This document shows positions 14,201-21,700 of a DNA stretch of 26,327 nt, piece by piece. Under the pieces are notes generated by a model that made no database searches, was not told the origin of the DNA, and saw nothing but the letters and a program-made list of their open reading frames with translations. The stretch spans positions 1 to 26,327 of IMG/VR virus record IMGVR_UViG_3300018421_000170; one strand, 5' to 3'. The position numbers and the translations under genes were made by a program. The stretch's first letter is position 1; each line of letters starts with the position of its first letter. Source of the stretch: a virus.

Positions 14201-17185
14201 GCTATCAGAGTCAATAACAATCAGTTCAGAATCGCATCAAGTCTTGCAAATGCAAATGCTGGAACTGCAATCACTTTCAGCTCTGCAGGAGATGGTAACG
14301 CACACACTCTTGAGATGGAGAAGAAGATGGAGAAATCCATTATCTCTATCGACGGTATCGTTCAATCTCCTATAACCTATACTTCAGTAGCATACACTCT
14401 GCAAAATAATATCAGTGGAAGTGTTTCTGCTGGTGCAACATTCTTTGCAATGACTGGCATTGCCACCATCTTCCCAGGAGATCTTCTCAGGATTGAAGAT
14501 GAATATCTTAAGGTTGAATCAGTTGGTCTTGGTACGACATCTGTTGGACCTATCACTGGAACTGGATCATTCAATGTCGTTAAGGCACAAAGAGGATTTG
14601 TTGGTTCATCCGCAACTTCTCACACAGATTCAACTGAAGCAAGAGTTTATATTGGATCTTTCAATATTGTTGGTTCTAAGATTCACTTTACCGAACCACC
14701 TACAGGAAGCGGATCATCCGAACCTGTAGATGCAGGAAACTTAGAGTTCCCAAGATCCACCTTTGGTGGTAGAGTCTATCTGAGACAGGATTATTCCACA
14801 AACCAAATATATGATAATATCTCCAGAGAATTTACTGGAATTGGTGCTACTTACACCTTGACTGTTGGTGGAGCAAATACAACTGGTATTGAAACTGGAA
14901 GTGGCGTCCTCTTCCTCAATAATATATTCCAGACTCCAACAACATCGAACAATAGTGGAAACAACTATAGTTTCTCTGAGAACTCTGGCATTTCTAGTGC
15001 AGTATTCACTGGTATAACTGACAATAGTGGAGACATTATTAATTCCGAATATGATGTAAATATCAATCAACTTCCAAGAGGTGGAGTTATTGTTTCTCTC
15101 GGATCAACACCTGGACTTGGTTATGCCCCTCTCGTAGGCGCATCAGTAACTGCAGTCGTCGGTGCTGGCGGTTCTATTGTTTCGGTTGGTCTCGGAACAA
15201 CAGATATTGTTGGATCTGGTTATAACGGAATCGTTTCTATCGGCATTTCGGTATTCGAAGAAAATCACGTTGGCGACGTTGCTTCTATTACAGCAACAGT
15301 TGGTGCTGGCGGAACATTATCCTTCTCTGTTGGTGCTGGTGGTACTGGATACAGCAATCCTGCAATTCTGGTATCTGAACCTTCTTATGAAAATCTTGAA
15401 GTTGTTGGTGTATCCAGACTTGGAATTGGAGCAACAACAGATACTGGAACTGGTCTCTTATTGTCGGTTGAAGTTGGAGAAACTTCTACTACAGGTATTG
15501 GATCTACCTTATTTGAAGTTAAGACGTTCAACATAACCAGACCTGGATATGGATTTAAAGTTGGTGATGTATTCACTCCAGTTGGTTTGGTTACAGACAG
15601 AAATCTGTCTGGAGTAACTACACAATTCGAACTTACGGTTCTTGATACCTTTACTGATGGATTCTCTGCTTGGCAGTTTGGTGAACTTGATTATATTGAT
15701 TCTATTGCAACCTTACAAGACGGAACTAGACAGAGATTCCCACTTTATTACAATAATCAACTATTGAGTTTTGAAATTGATGAAGATGATGCAGATTCAG
15801 CACAGATTGACCTCAATGCAGTATTGCTGATATTCGTCAACGGTGTTATCCAGAAACCTGGTGAAGCATATACATTTGAAGGTGGTACTTCATTCAGATT
15901 CACTGAACCACCAAGACCAGAAGATAATGTTAGCGTCTTCTTCTACAGAGGTACAAGAGGAACTGATAGTTTAACTCAAGATATAACTGAGACTGTTAAA
16001 GTTGGTGATACTCTCACGGTTCGCAAGAATCCTGCAAATGAGGATACTGTCGGACAAGATCCAAGAGTCGTACATAAAATTTCAGAATCAGATAGAGTAG
16101 AAACTAACATTTATACTGGTCTTGGTATTGATGAAGATAACTATAAACCAGTTGATTGGACTAAGCAAAAGTCTGATTTGATTATCAATAATGAAGTTAT
16201 CTCCAAGGCAAGAGATTCTATCGAAGCACAAGTTTATCCAACTTCTAAGATTATTGGCGATTTCTCAACTACAGACACTCAACTCTTTGTCGATAACGCA
16301 CAGTTCTTCAACTATGAAGAGAATGAAAGTTCTATTGTAATCGCTGATGTAGATGGAATTATCGTTCAGGGTACAGATCCAGTAGCAGCAGCAATAACTG
16401 CAGTTGTTTCTGCTGCAGGAACTATCAGTAGTTTGACTATTAATGATGGTGGTTCTGGATACACTGGTTCTTCCGTTAGCGTCTCTATTGCTGCACCAAA
16501 AGCAATTGGGGTTGGAGTTGGAACAACTGCTACTGCAACGGTATCGGTTACCAACGGTGCTCTCGATACTGCAACGATAACTAATCCTGGATTTGGATAT
16601 ACCCAAACAAATCCACCTCAAGTTCTTGCACCAACAACCAATACATCATACGAAAACATTACTGGAATTGATGATGTTGAAGGATTCTCTGGTATTATCA
16701 CAGGAATTACAACCACAACGGGTACAGGCGGTCATCCACTTGCACTTCAGTTCTTCCTCCATTCACCAGACTTCAATGCCGACTTACTGGAAGGTTATCC
16801 AATCTTAATTAAGAATACTTCTATTGGTTCTGGCGTGACTTCCGTTGATAGTGGTAACTCTGCAGTTGTTGGAATTGGTACAACATTCCTCGATAACGTC
16901 TATATCATTCACACTCTCAACCACCCAGGTGCTGCAAATGCAGACATAATCGTCAACATTGATTCTGGCACCGATACAACTGGATTATCAACGGTTGGTG
17001 TTGGTACAACAAATCCAGTTGGAAGATTCTCCTGGGGTAGATTGTCAGGATTTACTAGAGATGATTCACCAATTTCTATTGGTGTCACTGGATTGACTGT
17101 CAATCTGGGTCTGACGACGTTCCCTTCAATTCAAAGAAGAGGATATGGTTTGAGAGATTCTGGAAGTCTCAGGAAGAAATTCTGA
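5282..17185 (+). CDS. Giant baseplate protein at the gp7 position, with gp7-like core and beta-module array
   Basis: 3,967 residues, nearly four times T4 gp7 (1,032). The N-terminal ~330 residues resemble the C-terminal wedge-core part of gp7: a mostly helical section, then YQAKGTKESFRILFNVLYG (about 201-219) and LIGQTIKK (257-264), matching as I recall 'YsTKGieaSYkFLFkVLY' and 'LVGQTIY' of T4. The rest is a chain of beta modules: about seven 'H..f..Gd.V.Y' units (near 605, 837, 960, 1636, 1744, 1805, 2934), GxGY units (near 738, 1113, 3720), a degenerate YHYH-like domain (about 1200-1345), a helical island (about 2383-2517), a tandem duplication (about 2627-2873) and three NG..Q.P units (near 3025, 3209, 3516). 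The C-terminus has FSWGRLSGFTRDDSP and RRGYGLRDSG blocks common in cyanophage giants. An AGAGG lies upstream of the ATG. Wedge role probable; outer role inferred. Confidence 0.85.
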   Translation: MIKTGFETRVKVQQVIENQLPEFLRSESPKAVDFLKQYYISQEYQGGPVDIAENLDQYLRLDNLSPEVISGSTTLSGDITDSSDTISVNSTKGFPAQYGLFQVDNEIITYTGITTNSFTGCIRGFSGITTYRSDSNPEELVFSTSSKVSHTSGSSVKNLSAEFLKEFYKKLKYTFTPGLEDVDFVSDLDVSNFIKEARTLYQAKGTKESFRILFNVLYGVTPQVVDLEDYLIKPSSAQFLRREIVVAERVSGDPNKLIGQTIKKSSDTTTQGSVSEVEIFTRAGISTYYKIGLFVGYDDKDLIEGTFNIQPKAYAVNAVSAGSSVITVDSTIGFPSSGTIVSGTDSITYGSKTVNQFLDCSGIDNDIAIKDEVRTDEVFFGYEDGDITKKVEIRVTGVLSEFSQIGDIKLSSEGQKLYVKNVGEKILNPESNKTRKQIFANSWIYNTSSRFEVEDVSGSTFELKGNIDRSTLKVGDTVDILEGSTETVAHTGATVATISGRQITLDNLTGFTENTSVNYTIRRTLETVTSSGTPIIYGNNVLTSDTQNVYSSGDEYFYVASNSLPSYDITKNVVKATLASATGTALKGYDINTEKYSILSFSSSVPFLTGDEVYYTASDDTLIGVPEGTYYVKVLSPDNQIKLYLSRSLIVTDSPVEFTSASADGSHTFVLATQKDEKIRPQKVLKKFPTEKNIKTGNNTPTIPGSTGMLINGVEVINYKSLDKVYYGPVDYVTLYNKGKDYDVVSPPSVTVSSPGTGTTSLIRPVVTGTIEDVIVDPQNFDIKRVISATVTGGNGSGTVLQPVVEERFREVEFDARLTGDGGGIDMVNETITFLEDHNLREGDAIVYNRNGNSPVGVGSFGGNNNYLGDDLSSGSVYYAEIVNTSTIKLYPTEADYNSGINTIGFTTSVTQGIHNFRTFEGKNTLRSIKILEAGSAYQNRRLIVEPENISSIDNIITFEDHGFNDGDIVTYSTDGTTIGGLSASNRYYILKQDDDRFKLANAGVGGTITTNYERREYVNLTSSGTGYQNFAYPDIQINLDVEYDGVTGTITATPIIRGEISHLYLYEKGTGYGSDVINFHKRPKITIQNGKDAEIQPIVSGGKIVAVQVTNGGSEYTSAPLLTVNGVGVGARLRAVVNADGEITSVVIINAGVGYDSNTTVTATPNGRNAFAEASVRHLTLNNVDRFDNEILVENPDNSQGIEYGIVGYSTDIGSNLLDDGTEHSPIIGWAYDGNPIYGPYAYTDPYDSDSTIKTLDSGYTLSTSNVVDRPSGFSNGFFVEDYTYDNSGDLDQYNGRYGKTPDFPNGVYAYFATLDSSLDAEFPYFVGDTYRNIPLVQDVNQDFDFNNSNLTRNTLPYNVAEPFSDNDFISEPNEILTQTATIESTARGRVTQLIINQAGSGYAVGDVVNFDNTGTDGCCLNADIKTVTGKTISDVTSTTVSFPATKLIWEDDNKLSLHVSPINTLVDGDSVFISGLTTDIQGISGLSKSHKIGIKSDTTSVMKEISTNATAGVVTDIYVSRIPSIVSVGSSIGIGTEIFSVLNVFPQNKVLRVSRGVTGTAHTVSTEASVFDGKLTLNFSTQYFNSKLDDKVYFNPTQSVGIGTTTGISVSKSYSIGDLTSTISVPTQSIYLPNHPFKTSQEVSFTRESGSNTLSVSDTETSSPFNLHSGSDTQTVYVISKSKDYIGLATEVGLTTSTDGLYFRSFTANGDSDDYKYAFESNFTQVTGEVKKVSTTVSVGSSHLMNNGDSITLTVEPNQSVGVGTSTGIVVKYNSTFEKLLVNPVGFNSTGVSTTANTITLTSHNFETGDKVFYNSTDTLISGLTTGAYFVYRVDSDNIKLSNTKFSAESLPPTVVSFASTGGASQELSKINPKIEVIRNNNLVFDVSDTSLNGFNFKIFKDKDFYNELVSTGSTTTFSVTGFGTVGVTTNATVTLDYSEGLSTRLYYALEKGGYISTSDTEVSSNAEIAFVDSAYNGSYKISGITSNTFNISLSSIPEVSNYTSSNTETLKYSSSSPTARGGVDSLKVISSGNNYKKLPKFVNITSAAGVNADIIPQSTEIGRINEVTIIDQGFDFSADKTLNPEVYISPIVNVINKNTISGISIVSGGSNYTTAPDLVIVNPDNGTAYDTGFLEAELQGSSIASVSIQETPKGLSETVNKVYAINNSNGVAISTIRSSSSGIVTCTLVTPLTGFSTDVFSVGEEIFVEGIQKYGTDGEGFNSEDHEYNFFTVTSYTNTNPAIVAFDISDFTSNAGIAVTNQNSFASIISKSNYPVFTVTQTKNNFIVGETLYTKNGSTYTERDLVITEDSEDFIKVYGTYTLEEGDVILGKDSGTLATVNTTTENRAIFRVDYSLRKDIGWADDVGKLNEDYQVTPDNDYYQNLSYTIKSPIEWEDLVTPVNRLLHTSGLKNFADTGITSTASVSGASTASTTPQSASSLALLDIIESKRVDTINNFDRVIDLEVESNKSKFLKFENIKLSDYIKCLTNRVLEIDQINDEFLSGRSGSDLFVDVDEYNVADGYSRFLVQISNPSSDDPDRQTIELVTLPSPDGNILTLEKGTVVSENEDLGEIRGFIGPDDGLSLRFTPTDSFDSDYDIKVIKNNFSSTLAGVGTQSIGFINLTGSNVSVSSGTTESIISANVSSTEAFFANVEVRNTANNERNYVEIYVDHDGTDTYISEYFFDNADTYQTSGNFIGSFAANIDSGVLSIDFTNDESDTVFIRSKIVGFGTTASGIGTYRFAATGQPADSVRSARIQSNFVVASGVSTVFTVSSSDVTSIKSIAKVSYGSTSALHQMLITHDGTDSYLVQYPFLAVENTTGIGTFGSVLSGSNLELQFFPESGITDVITVQTQSEIIQTELDFVNTPLDLVYGPMSESVLISQYDAINGDRINKTAFDLEYSGTPIFQKTFNPSDTDVLELGTGTFTIDDHFFNTGEKLFYASGTSFEGQTSSDMQDSGGTGIGTTVFAIRVNNNQFRIASSLANANAGTAITFSSAGDGNAHTLEMEKKMEKSIISIDGIVQSPITYTSVAYTLQNNISGSVSAGATFFAMTGIATIFPGDLLRIEDEYLKVESVGLGTTSVGPITGTGSFNVVKAQRGFVGSSATSHTDSTEARVYIGSFNIVGSKIHFTEPPTGSGSSEPVDAGNLEFPRSTFGGRVYLRQDYSTNQIYDNISREFTGIGATYTLTVGGANTTGIETGSGVLFLNNIFQTPTTSNNSGNNYSFSENSGISSAVFTGITDNSGDIINSEYDVNINQLPRGGVIVSLGSTPGLGYAPLVGASVTAVVGAGGSIVSVGLGTTDIVGSGYNGIVSIGISVFEENHVGDVASITATVGAGGTLSFSVGAGGTGYSNPAILVSEPSYENLEVVGVSRLGIGATTDTGTGLLLSVEVGETSTTGIGSTLFEVKTFNITRPGYGFKVGDVFTPVGLVTDRNLSGVTTQFELTVLDTFTDGFSAWQFGELDYIDSIATLQDGTRQRFPLYYNNQLLSFEIDEDDADSAQIDLNAVLLIFVNGVIQKPGEAYTFEGGTSFRFTEPPRPEDNVSVFFYRGTRGTDSLTQDITETVKVGDTLTVRKNPANEDTVGQDPRVVHKISESDRVETNIYTGLGIDEDNYKPVDWTKQKSDLIINNEVISKARDSIEAQVYPTSKIIGDFSTTDTQLFVDNAQFFNYEENESSIVIADVDGIIVQGTDPVAAAITAVVSAAGTISSLTINDGGSGYTGSSVSVSIAAPKAIGVGVGTTATATVSVTNGALDTATITNPGFGYTQTNPPQVLAPTTNTSYENITGIDDVEGFSGIITGITTTTGTGGHPLALQFFLHSPDFNADLLEGYPILIKNTSIGSGVTSVDSGNSAVVGIGTTFLDNVYIIHTLNHPGAANADIIVNIDSGTDTTGLSTVGVGTTNPVGRFSWGRLSGFTRDDSPISIGVTGLTVNLGLTTFPSIQRRGYGLRDSGSLRKKF
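13159..13900 (+). repeat. Protein-level tandem duplication inside the giant baseplate gene
   Basis: Two consecutive units of about 131 residues. Each has a strand-rich start, a core with an aspartate-rich turn (VDHDGTDTYISEYFF at about 13300, ITHDGTDSYLVQYPF at about 13692) and a similar tail (GSFAANIDSGVLSIDF; GSVLSGSNLELQFFPE). The key turns lie 393 bp apart. Nucleotide identity is much lower than the protein pattern, so the duplication is old. Confidence 0.65.
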
Positions 17186-17196
17186 TTGAACCTACT

Positions 17197-17204
17197 TATA
17201 AATA
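17197..17204 (+). promoter_or_regulatory. T4-type late promoter (TATAAATA) for gene 8
   Basis: An exact TATAAATA in the 37-bp gap after the giant gene. The expected start near 17210 leaves a leader of about 13 nt before ATG 17223, without a Shine-Dalgarno. It gives gene 8 and the gene after it an independent late transcript. Confidence 0.85.
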
Positions 17205-17222
17205 TAGAAAAAAGCTATTAAG

Positions 17223-18776
17223 ATGGCGGCAATTGTAACAGATCAATTTAGAATATTAAATGCGGGTAATTTTGTAGATTCCGTCACTAGTGATTCCAAC
17301 TCGTATTATGTTTTTGTTGGTCTTTCAAATCCAAAGGCTAGCGGATATGAGAGGCAGACGGATTGGGATACAAATACACCAGCACCTACAGATAATATTG
17401 ATTACACTAACTTTGTTAGTGACAACGCTCTTTATGGAAAGAGAGTTTCTTCCACTAATGTGAGAAGACTTGTTAGAAGAATAGACTGGACTCAAGGCAC
17501 TAGATACGAAATGTATCGTCATGACTACAGTTCCTCAAACCTTTCTCCAATTACCAAGTCTTCTAGACTTTATAATTCAAACTATTATGTAATGAATAGT
17601 GAGTTTAAGGTTTATATTTGTATAGATAATGGTTCTTCAGGAATCAATACCAACGGTAATGCATCTCTCGACGAACCAACTTTCACAGATTTAGAACCCT
17701 CTGCTGCTGGCGTTAGTGGTGATGGTTATACTTGGAAGTATCTTTATACTGTTTCTCCAAGTGATATCATCAAGTTTGACTCTACCGAGTACATTTCACT
17801 TCCTAGTGATTGGGGAACTTCCACAAATACTCAGGTAAAGGCGGTAAGAGATAATGGAAATTCTGATGATAATGAGAATCAACTGAAGAAAATTTATATT
17901 GAAAACCGTGGTGTTGGATATTCTGAAGGTTCTCATGAAGTTGATATCCTTGGCGACGGTACTGGTGCAAAAGCAGTCATAGAAGTTAATAGTTCTGGCA
18001 ATATAACCAACGCAATCATCTCTGCTGGTGGAAGTGGATATAGTTACGGAATAGTTGATCTTGGTTCTATCAACTCAAGTTCATCAACTAAAGCAGAGTT
18101 GATACCTATCATTCCACCTTCAAAAGGTCATGGATATGATATCTACAGAGAACTGGGATCTGACAAAGTTTTAGTCTATGCAAGATTTGATGATTCTACA
18201 AGAGACTTCCCAATAGATACCAACTTCGCACAGATTGGTATTATGAAGAATCCAACTTCTATTGGATCTACTGCAGTATTCACTGAGAATCAGTTCTCCT
18301 CACTGAACGCCATCAAGTTTACTGGAACTCCTTCTGGCACTTTGTCAGTTGGAGATGAGATCAGTCAAACAGTTACTGATGGAACTGCCAAGGGATTTGT
18401 TGCTTCATATGATGTTGAGACAAAGGTTGTCAAGTATTTCCAAGACAGATCTCTGTTCTTGAATCAAACTACATATGACAACGTAGACTATGTTGGTATT
18501 TCTACCAGATCAAAAGTTCTTGCTTTTGAATCAAGTTCTACAAATTCGGTAACAAGCAATAACAACTTCTCAGGTTCTGTAGATACCAACTTTACTGGTA
18601 TTACTACAAATCCAACAGGTAACAAATTGATCGCTCTTGGTACGCAGTTCACAAACGGACTTGCTTCTCCTGAGATAAATAAAGGGTCGGGAGATATTAT
18701 CTACATTGATAACCGTCCTGAAATATCAAGAAATTCTAGACAAAAAGAAGACGTTAAAATTATCCTGGAATTTTAA
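17223..18776 (+). CDS. 8: Baseplate wedge subunit gp8, enlarged by an internal insertion
   Basis: 517 residues against 334 in T4. gp8 is a dimeric peripheral wedge protein that binds gp7, gp6 and gp10 in T4. Evidence is the N-terminal AAIVTDQFRILNAGNF with YYVFVGLSNP, then VRRLVRRIDWTQGTRYEMYR (T4 has a similar 'IPRRDWGDTRY'), DGYTWKYLYTVSPSDIIKFD (about 167-186; T4 'DGYVWEYLFEI') and the C-terminus SGDIIYIDNRPEI through IILEF (about 489-517; T4 'GEMIYMENRPPI...NILFTF'). The extra length lies mainly at about 225-480. It contains a GxGY beta module (NRGVGYSEG ... SAGGSGYSYG, about 226-275) of the type used in the giant protein, plus a 'tAkGfV' unit near 390. The next gene begins 3 bp after the stop. 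Confidence 0.9.
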   Translation: MAAIVTDQFRILNAGNFVDSVTSDSNSYYVFVGLSNPKASGYERQTDWDTNTPAPTDNIDYTNFVSDNALYGKRVSSTNVRRLVRRIDWTQGTRYEMYRHDYSSSNLSPITKSSRLYNSNYYVMNSEFKVYICIDNGSSGINTNGNASLDEPTFTDLEPSAAGVSGDGYTWKYLYTVSPSDIIKFDSTEYISLPSDWGTSTNTQVKAVRDNGNSDDNENQLKKIYIENRGVGYSEGSHEVDILGDGTGAKAVIEVNSSGNITNAIISAGGSGYSYGIVDLGSINSSSSTKAELIPIIPPSKGHGYDIYRELGSDKVLVYARFDDSTRDFPIDTNFAQIGIMKNPTSIGSTAVFTENQFSSLNAIKFTGTPSGTLSVGDEISQTVTDGTAKGFVASYDVETKVVKYFQDRSLFLNQTTYDNVDYVGISTRSKVLAFESSSTNSVTSNNNFSGSVDTNFTGITTNPTGNKLIALGTQFTNGLASPEINKGSGDIIYIDNRPEISRNSRQKEDVKIILEF

Positions 18777-18779
18777 AAA

Positions 18780-21700
18780 ATGCCACAAAAAACGAATCTC
18801 AATATAAGTCCCTATTATGACGATTTTGATAAGGACAATAATTTTTATAGGGTCTTATTCAAACCAGGATACCCAGTTCAAGCCAGAGAACTGACAACTT
18901 TACAATCGATTCTTCAAAACCAAGTAGAATCGTTTGGAAGTCACGTTTTCAAAGAGGGATCGATGGTTATCCCCGGGAACGTAAATTATGATCCAGAATA
19001 TTACTCAGTAAGGTTGAGTGAGGATCATCTTGGTATTGATATTTCAGTTTATGCTAGCAACTTAGTTGGTAAGAGAGTTAGAGGTCAAACCTCTGGAGTT
19101 GTAGCAGTAGTTGATAAGTATTCTAATGTTTCTGAGGTTGATGGGATTACTGATCCCACAATCTTTGTTAAGTATCTGAACTCTGGAACAAGCACCACTG
19201 CAGAATACTTTGATGATGGCGAAGTTCTTATTACAGAAGAAAGTTTTACTTACGGAAATACCACAATCAACGCTGGTGATACCGTAGCAAATCTTGTAGG
19301 TACTAACTCTTGTGCTAGAGGAACTGCAGTTTCTATTGGTGCTGGAGTTTACTTTATCAGAGGCACTTTTGTAGACGTTGCTGAAGATAAGTTAGTATTA
19401 GACCCATACTCTGCAAGTCCATCTTACAGAGTAGGTTTGACTATTCTTGAAGAAACTATTTCTGCTAAGGATGATTCTTCACTCTACGATAACGCAAAGG
19501 GATATTCCAACTATTCTGCACCTGGTGCAGATAGACTTAAGATTACTACAGTCTTATCTAAGAAGTTTTTAACTGATTTCAGTGATAAAACATTTGTAGA
19601 ATTAATTAAGATTGACAATGGAGAAATCAAGAAACTCCAAAACAAGAGTGAATATAGTATTATTAGAGACTATTTCGCACAAAGAACTTATGAAGAGTCT
19701 GGCGATTATAGTGTAGGCAGATTTGATGTTGAAGTAAAAGAATCACTCAACAATGGTCTGTCGAACGAGGGTGTATTTACATCTTCACAAAAGACTGACG
19801 AAGGAAATACTCCTTCAGAAGACTTGGCATCTATCAAAATTTCTCCAGGCAAAGCATATGTCAGAGGATATGATATTGATGCAACAGGAACGACTATCCT
19901 TGATGTAGAAAAACCAAGAGATAAGAACACTGTCTCACAATCATTAGTTCCATTTGAATTTGGAACACTCTTAAGGGTAAATAACGTCGAAGGAACTCCA
20001 ATTCTTGGGGTCAATAATAACTCCAACACAGTAAAACTCCATAGCGAGAGAGTTAGTTCTAGAGCTGCTGGTAACGGTCATCTAATTGGTGAAGCAAGAA
20101 TATATTCATTCAGCTTGACAGATGCATCATATACGGATGCAACAACAGACTGGGATCTGTATTTGTTTGACGTTCAAACTTATACAGAAGTAACTACAAA
20201 TGGAGGATTGAGTTCAGCACAGTGTCCCGCATCTTCATTCGTTCGTGGCGTAAGTAGCGGTGCTTCTGGTTATGTTGTAACTGCTCCAGGTGGATCATCA
20301 GTTCTCACACTGGATCAAACATCTGGAACATTCATTGCTGGAGAGCAACTTCTAATCAACGAGACTACTGAAGTTTCAAGATCGGTTGTATCTGTACGCA
20401 CATTCGGTATTAAGGATGTAAAATCTGTATATCAAAATAGTGATAACGGAACTGACTACCAGCACGACTTTACTGGTGATACCGTCCTTCAGAGATCACT
20501 TCCAAAGAACTTCAGCATTTCAGATAGAATTAGAATCACTTCTGGGGGTAACGTAACTTCTCCAGGCAAATCATTTAGTGGTATTAAGACTGATACCATT
20601 ATTAGATATCAGATTGCTGGTTTATCAACAGAAACTTATAATAGAGTTTCTGCAGTTGCTGCCGATGGGTCTTCAATGACCGTTTCTGCAATTACTCATG
20701 TCGATGGTGTTAACAGCGGTAATCTGCCTGGTGCAGATGTAGAAGTTCCATTTACAATCGGTTCACCATTAGCAAGAGACAATGGTGGATTATATGCAAA
20801 GATTGATAATAGCAACATTGCATCTGTAGATCTTGCAGATTCTACTCTGCTTGTCAAGAAAGATATTCTCTTAGAATCGACAGATGCATCTGGTAATTTA
20901 ACTATTCCTATTTCTTCGGTTGGAATCAGTAGCGCACTGTTTGAATCCTTTGATTCTGAGAGATATGGAATCTTCTATAGTGATGGTTCTATTGAGGATC
21001 TTACTTCAGATCAGTTTAGTTTAAGTGGTGGCGGATCTAGCGTTACATTCACAGGTTTGACTGCAAGCCAAACAAACAATGTTACCGTTACCGTAACTGT
21101 CAAGAAAAATAATATCAAGAACAAAAAGAAAGAGTATACTAGAAGTGAAAAGGTAGAAGTCACTAGAACGGTATCTGGTGTTTCTACTAGTACGACTGGT
21201 CTGACTGAAAGTAAGTTCTATGGAACTAGAGTTGAAGATAGAGAAATCTCTCTCAATCATCCAGACGTAGTAGAAGTCATTGCAGTTTATGAGTCATATA
21301 ACTCAAGTGCTCCTACTTTAGATTCTCTTGAATTCCCATCTGGTCTTGGTTTAGATACGAATTCAATTCTTGGTGAGAGAATTGTTGGTGCAACCTCAGG
21401 TGCTATCGCTCAGTTAGTAACCAGATCTTCAGCAACAAAGGTTGAAATTGTATATCTCAACTCCAATAAGTTTGTTGTTGGTGAAAGTGTAACTTTTGAG
21501 GAATCAAATATCACTTCACTGTCTACCGCAGTCAATGAAGGTAACTATCAAGATATTACAAATAAATTCTCTCTTGATAAGGGACATAGAGAGCAGTATT
21601 GCGATTATTCAAAACTCGTAAGAAAGAGTGATGGATATGTCCCAACTAATAAGATTACTGCAATCTTTAATCGCTACACTATTCCAACAAACGACACTGG

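Noticed and set aside
13923-14375. Plus-strand frame of 150 codons within the giant gene
   Set aside because: It is an out-of-frame shadow; the Leu/Ser/Gln-rich translation comes from the repetitive codons of the real frame, and no start signal is present.
15162-15536. Plus-strand frame of 124 codons within the giant gene
   Set aside because: A leucine-rich shadow produced by GTT/GGT-rich codons in the true frame.
5282-17185. DNA-level tandem repeats or a CRISPR-like array in the giant gene
   Set aside because: The repetition is at protein level with diverged DNA; there are no identical regularly spaced repeats or spacers.
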